Below are positions 60,809-64,000 of a stretch of DNA of 64,000 nucleotides, piece after piece; within the stretch, counting starts at the first letter, position 1; each line of letters opens with the position of its first letter. Both the position numbers and the translations under genes were made by a program. Under the pieces are notes generated by a model. The model was not told the DNA's origin. It saw only the letters and a program-made list of their open reading frames with translations, and searched no databases. The DNA comes from Sphingomonadaceae bacterium (GTDB lineage: Bacteria > Pseudomonadota > Alphaproteobacteria > Sphingomonadales > Sphingomonadaceae), in NCBI GenBank assembly GCA_025359685.1, contig JANYEY010000083.1, forward strand, positions 1 through 64,000, read 5' to 3'.

Positions 60809-61789
60809 ATGCATCGGACACTTGCTGCTGCCTTGCTCCTGACGCTTGCGTTTGCCCGCCCCGGTTATGCCGGGACCGATCCTGCGGCAGGCAAGAAGGC
60901 CGGTGATACTTTTAAGGACTGCTCCGAGTGCCAGACGATGGTGATTGTGCCGGCCGGTACTTTCATCATGGGCTCAAGCGCGGAAGAGCGCGCCCGTGAA
61001 GGTGTCCCCGAAACCTTCGGATCGCACGAAGGCCCGCAAGTGAAGATCACGATCGCCAAGCCCTTTGCCTTCGCCACTACCGAGACGACCAAGGCTCAGT
61101 GGGCCAGGTTCGTCACCGCGACCAATCGCCCAATCCCGACCCAGTGCTATGACTACAATCCCGATGAGGACAGCTGGGCGGGCACACCCGGCAAGGTCGT
61201 CAACTGGGAGAACACCGGGTTCGCCCAGACCGACACCCATCCTGCAGCCTGCATCAGCTGGCAGGATGCGACCGACTATGCAGCGTGGATGGCAAAGACT
61301 ACCGGGCAGAAATACCGGCTCGCGACCGAGGCCGAGTGGGAATATGCGGCGCGTGCCGGTACTACCACTGCGCGGCCGTGGGGCGATAGCGTGGCACCGA
61401 TCTGCAACAAGGCGCGGATCATGACCAGCGGCACGTTTGAAGCAATTCACAAAGGTGAAAGCTGGGTGGGCGAGCTCCTCTGCGCCGAGGACGAAAGCTA
61501 TACAAAGCAGGTCGGCAGCTACGACGCCAATCCTTGGGGCATCTACGACACTTTGGGCAATCTGTGGGAATGGGTGGCCGATTGCGCGGCGCCCGATCAT
61601 TCCAAATTGCCCACCGACGGCACTGCCCAAACTGCCGCCAATGGCGGAGATTGTGAGCACCGCATCACCAAGGGCGGTGCATTCCACAGCCGGGTCTGGC
61701 TGGCACGCCCGGCCACCCGTGGTGACGGCCAGGAGCCCAATAATCGCCCGGTCGCTTCGGGCATCCGCATCGTGCGCGAAGTCAACTGA
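60809..61789 (+). CDS. Exported SUMF1-domain protein with N-terminal CxxC, paralog
   Basis: The 327-residue protein has a signal peptide (...FARPGYA), then DCSECQTMVIVPAG, ATTETTKAQWARFVTATN, RLATEAEWEYAARAG and GIYDTLGNLWEWVAD. The C-terminal TKGGAFHSRVWLARPATRG matches its neighbour's and lacks FGE cysteines. The ATG at 60809 is nine bases after GAAGGG; the ATG at 60803 is too close to it. It arose with the gene at 59848 by tandem duplication and precedes the cytochrome c gene by 22 bp. Confidence 0.83.
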   Translation: MHRTLAAALLLTLAFARPGYAGTDPAAGKKAGDTFKDCSECQTMVIVPAGTFIMGSSAEERAREGVPETFGSHEGPQVKITIAKPFAFATTETTKAQWARFVTATNRPIPTQCYDYNPDEDSWAGTPGKVVNWENTGFAQTDTHPAACISWQDATDYAAWMAKTTGQKYRLATEAEWEYAARAGTTTARPWGDSVAPICNKARIMTSGTFEAIHKGESWVGELLCAEDESYTKQVGSYDANPWGIYDTLGNLWEWVADCAAPDHSKLPTDGTAQTAANGGDCEHRITKGGAFHSRVWLARPATRGDGQEPNNRPVASGIRIVREVN

Positions 61790-61811
61790 ATCCGAGAAAG
61801 GTCACTCTAGA

Positions 61812-62219
61812 ATGCGTAAACTTTCTTCCTTCGCTGTGGCGCTCGCCACCGGGACGGCGCTGGTGACAGTGCTGATGCCGGCAAACGCCCAAACGTCCCC
61901 AGCCGCGACCGGCGACCCTGTTGCCGGAGCCAAGACATTCGGGCAGTGTCGGTCGTGCCATGCAACCACAGCGGGCGCGCCCGACGGCATCGGTCCGAAC
62001 CTGTTCGGGGTTTACAACTCAAAGGCAGGCACCAGGCGCAAGGGCTACGCCTATTCTACGGCGCTGAAGAGTTCGCGGCTGGTCTGGAACGATGCAACAC
62101 TAGATCGCTGGCTGACCAACCCGGCTACGACTGTTCCCGGCACCAAGATGACCTTTATCGGGCTGCAGCGCAAACCGATGCGCGACAATGTGATCGCCTA
62201 TCTCAAAACGCTGAAATAG
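61812..62219 (+). CDS. Class I cytochrome c, periplasmic
   Basis: The 135-residue protein has a signal peptide (...MPANA), a heme site QCRSCH (Cys46, Cys49, His50), the GIGPNLFGVYNSKAGT loop and the axial Met113 in GTKMTF, all typical of small mitochondrial-type cytochromes c. GAAAGG precedes the ATG at 61812; the track start at 61437 belongs to another frame of the SUMF1 gene. It ends by overlapping the convergent MFS gene by 17 bp. Its operon place suggests it takes electrons from a periplasmic reaction tied to the two SUMF1 proteins. Confidence 0.9.
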   Translation: MRKLSSFAVALATGTALVTVLMPANAQTSPAATGDPVAGAKTFGQCRSCHATTAGAPDGIGPNLFGVYNSKAGTRRKGYAYSTALKSSRLVWNDATLDRWLTNPATTVPGTKMTFIGLQRKPMRDNVIAYLKTLK

Positions 62220-63462
62220 CGGCATCCGCTGTTTCGCCGCGCCGTAACAGGCGTGCCGATGCCAAACAGGCTCCAGCTGCAACCAGAAACATTGGAACCA
62301 ATGCCTGTAGCGCGATGCGGAGGGATTGGATGCCGTAATCGGCGCTGGCCCACTGGCTGACCAGGCCGATGGCATAAGGTCCGCATCCCAAACCGATCAA
62401 GTTGAGGCACAACAGCAGCAATGCGCTGGCGGTGCTGCGCTGTTCGGGTGCCACCAATTCGGACACAATCGCCACCGACGGGGCCAGGTAAAAAATCGAC
62501 AGCGCCAGCGCCGCACCGAACAGCGGCAGAGCAAGATGCCAGTCATGCAGATTGACTGCAGCAAGCAGCAGCGGAGCCCCGAGCGCCAACGCTCCCGCCG
62601 GGATCAGTGCGTACATCCGCCGGTCTTGCGGTCCGAAGCGGTCGCTCAACCAGCCGCTGGTCCAGATCCCCAACCCCAGCCCGATCGCCAGAGTCAGGCT
62701 AAGCCATGAGCCGACCTCGCTCAGGGTCATGCCCAGCACCCGGATGAGATAGGTCGAAACCCAGGCCATCAATCCGTAACAGGTAAAGGCACCCAGCGCT
62801 GCCGATAGCGATACCATTAAGAGTTGCGGCGAGCCTGCAAACATGGCGAGTCCCTGCCCGAGCGAAGGCGCCTCCTTTTTCTCGGCTTCGGCAGCGCGCG
62901 GTTCACGGACCAGCACCAGGAGCAGGCCGGTCAGCACAATCCCGGGCGCAGCCACTGCGACAAACGCGGTCCGCCAGCCGTAGCTGGCTGCAATCCAACC
63001 GCCCATCGCGGTTCCGCCACCAATGCCTAGCGGTACCCCCATAGAATAAATTGCAAGTGCGCGGGCCCGGTTGTGAGCTGGAAAAAGATCGGCGATTAGC
63101 GAATAGGACGGCGCGACTCCGCCGGCCTCACCAACCGCAACGCCAATCCGTGCCGCCGCGAGCGAGAAAAACCCCGTCGCCAATGCGCAGGCCGCGCAAA
63201 ACCCGCTCCATGCGGTGCAAGCAGTTGCGATCACCCAGGTCCGCCGGGTACGATCAGCTAGCCAAGCAATCGGCACCCCTAACGTGGTATAGAACAGGGC
63301 GAACATGAACCCGGTCAAAAGGCCTAATTGGCTGTCGCTCAGCCCGAATTCCAGGCGGACCTGCTCTGCCAGCACTGCCATGATCTGCCGGTCCATGAAG
63401 TTGAACAGATAAATCACCGTCAAAAGAGCCAGTGTTCCGTTACGTCCGATCCGGCCATTCAT
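62203..63462 (-). CDS. MFS transporter, Spinster-like
   Basis: The 419-residue carrier has 12 spans, YLFNFMDRQIMAVLAEQ in helix 1 and GVPIAWLADRTRRTW in loop 2-3; RIGVAVGEAGGVAPSYSLIADLFP matches the carriers at 3879 and 46108. The ATG at 63462 follows GGGGGAA. A CCGCATAGCGG box is 70 bp upstream in the gap shared with the partial cupin-like gene. Probable organic-anion import as part of the island. Confidence 0.87.
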   Translation of the reverse strand: MNGRIGRNGTLALLTVIYLFNFMDRQIMAVLAEQVRLEFGLSDSQLGLLTGFMFALFYTTLGVPIAWLADRTRRTWVIATACTAWSGFCAACALATGFFSLAAARIGVAVGEAGGVAPSYSLIADLFPAHNRARALAIYSMGVPLGIGGGTAMGGWIAASYGWRTAFVAVAAPGIVLTGLLLVLVREPRAAEAEKKEAPSLGQGLAMFAGSPQLLMVSLSAALGAFTCYGLMAWVSTYLIRVLGMTLSEVGSWLSLTLAIGLGLGIWTSGWLSDRFGPQDRRMYALIPAGALALGAPLLLAAVNLHDWHLALPLFGAALALSIFYLAPSVAIVSELVAPEQRSTASALLLLCLNLIGLGCGPYAIGLVSQWASADYGIQSLRIALQALVPMFLVAAGACLASARLLRRGETADAAISAF

Positions 63463-63528
63463 TGCAATTCCCCCGCGTTTCGCAGTGGTTAACGTGCCGG
63501 GCGAGCAAACGGAGCCAAGATTTGCGCG

Positions 63529-63545
63529 CACCCGCATAGCGGTAA
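63529..63545 (+). promoter_or_regulatory. CCGCATAGCGG-type operator, copy 10
   Basis: CACCCGCATAGCGGTAA contains the exact 11-base core (63532-63542). It is between the MFS gene (70 bp) and the gene at 63618 (75 bp), again in a divergent promoter. Confidence 0.6.
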
Positions 63546-63617
63546 ATGTTGGCAGGGTAGCTTCGAGCCGCGCGCCGATCGCCTAGGTTAGCCTACCGGC
63601 CGCAGCAGGAGCATGCC

Positions 63618-64000
63618 ATGTTCACATCGCGAAGAATTGCCTTGGCCGCGCTTCCACTCCTGGCAGTAAGTGCTGCTCCTGCAGCGCCAGTTGCCCCGCC
63701 GCCTGCGCCCGTCGCGGCTCCGGTCGTCATCCACCACCAAGATGTTCCGCTGATCACCGTTTTTGCTTGGGAGCGCTGGGGCAACTTCATCAACGCGCAG
63801 CCCGGTAGCGGGGTTGAAATACCTTACGATGCGGCGCGGCTGCAGGTAAAGGTATACGCGTTTCCGAGCGGCGAGGTCCGCGCAATCCGGTTCGGCAATG
63901 GCGTCCGCACGCATCGGCATGTCAATTTGACCGACACGATTCTTTACAGCTGGCAAGCGCACCGGGTGCAATTCGTCGATAGCTTGGCAACTGTTACCGA
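63618..64000 (+). CDS. Exported cupin-like protein, 5' part (runs off the window)
   Basis: An open frame starts at the ATG at 63618, with CAGGAG 8 bases upstream, and continues to the window end (127 codons). It is absent from the ORF track because it has no stop here. The product has a signal peptide with an Ala/Pro-rich mature start (SAAPAAPVAPPPAPVAAP) and later AIRFGNGVRTHRHVNLTDTILYSW, a cupin-like metal-loop pattern (THRH). Divergent from the MFS gene and preceded by an island operator. It may relate to the cupin lipoprotein at 30715; its end is not visible. Confidence 0.7.
   Translation, partial: MFTSRRIALAALPLLAVSAAPAAPVAPPPAPVAAPVVIHHQDVPLITVFAWERWGNFINAQPGSGVEIPYDAARLQVKVYAFPSGEVRAIRFGNGVRTHRHVNLTDTILYSWQAHRVQFVDSLATVT

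Noticed and set aside
61437-61811. N-terminal extension of cytochrome c from the ORF track
   Set aside because: These residues are an out-of-frame reading of the SUMF1 gene; the signal peptide and ribosome-binding site define the ATG at 61812.

Overview
The window reads as a chromosomal or plasmid catabolic island of a high-GC alphaproteobacterium, most likely a sphingomonad (Novosphingobium/Sphingobium/Sphingopyxis type). This is inferred from the two large TonB-dependent receptors, the DUF1838 and DUF8021-like proteins, the tannase/feruloyl-esterase paralogs, the many Spinster-type MFS carriers and the dense 4-bp-overlap operons. No rRNA, tRNA, CRISPR or phage genes were seen.

Layout. (1) 1-940: the end of an IS3-family element, which has cut off the front of a Rieske ring-hydroxylating oxygenase gene. 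(2) 951-12079 (minus): a nine-gene operon, transcribed from the right: enoyl-CoA hydratase, exported tannase-family esterase, amidohydrolase, acyl-CoA synthetase, nitronate-monooxygenase-like flavoprotein, second enoyl-CoA hydratase, MFS, NCS1 permease, semialdehyde dehydrogenase. (3) 12181-15006 (plus): LeuC/LeuD-type hydro-lyase plus an isocitrate-lyase-superfamily C-C lyase. (4) 15003-18898 (minus): IclR regulator, aldehyde dehydrogenase, FAD monooxygenase, GFA protein. (5) 19031-21866 (plus): alcohol dehydrogenase and two alpha/beta hydrolases. (6) 21784-25833 (minus): acyl-CoA dehydrogenase, CoA-transferase, LysR, DUF1838. (7) 25948-30499: amidase, then a minus operon EthD-like / PrpD / hydrolase. 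(8) 30715-45230 (plus): cupin lipoprotein, TonB receptor, tandem-domain hydrolase, GPH symporter, exported tandem-domain hydrolase, then a small protein, HbpS-like protein, methyltransferase, hydantoinase A and B, and isochorismatase-type amidohydrolase. (9) 45205-64000: three more MFS carriers, a second IclR and an IclR-like regulator, an Asp/Glu-racemase-superfamily protein, an LLM flavin monooxygenase, aldo/keto reductase, second TonB receptor, second tannase-family protein, four exported or lipid-anchored SUMF1-domain proteins, a cytochrome c and a cupin-like protein running off the end.

How it may work together (inference). An ester- or amide-bearing natural product is taken up through TonB receptors, cleaved by periplasmic esterases/hydrolases, imported by MFS/GPH/NCS1 carriers, oxidised by flavin enzymes and dehydrogenases, and fed through CoA-thioester beta-oxidation-like steps. 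The LeuCD-like hydro-lyase plus lyase and the PrpD protein would handle branched dicarboxylates. The hydantoinase/isochorismatase set would open a cyclic amide or ureide. The substrate is not identifiable from sequence alone.

The strongest unexplained signal is a short palindromic box, consensus CCGCATAGCGG, found about ten times, nearly always in the promoter gaps of this island, including those of both IclR genes. It suggests that the whole 50-kb block is one regulon under paralogous IclR-family regulators.
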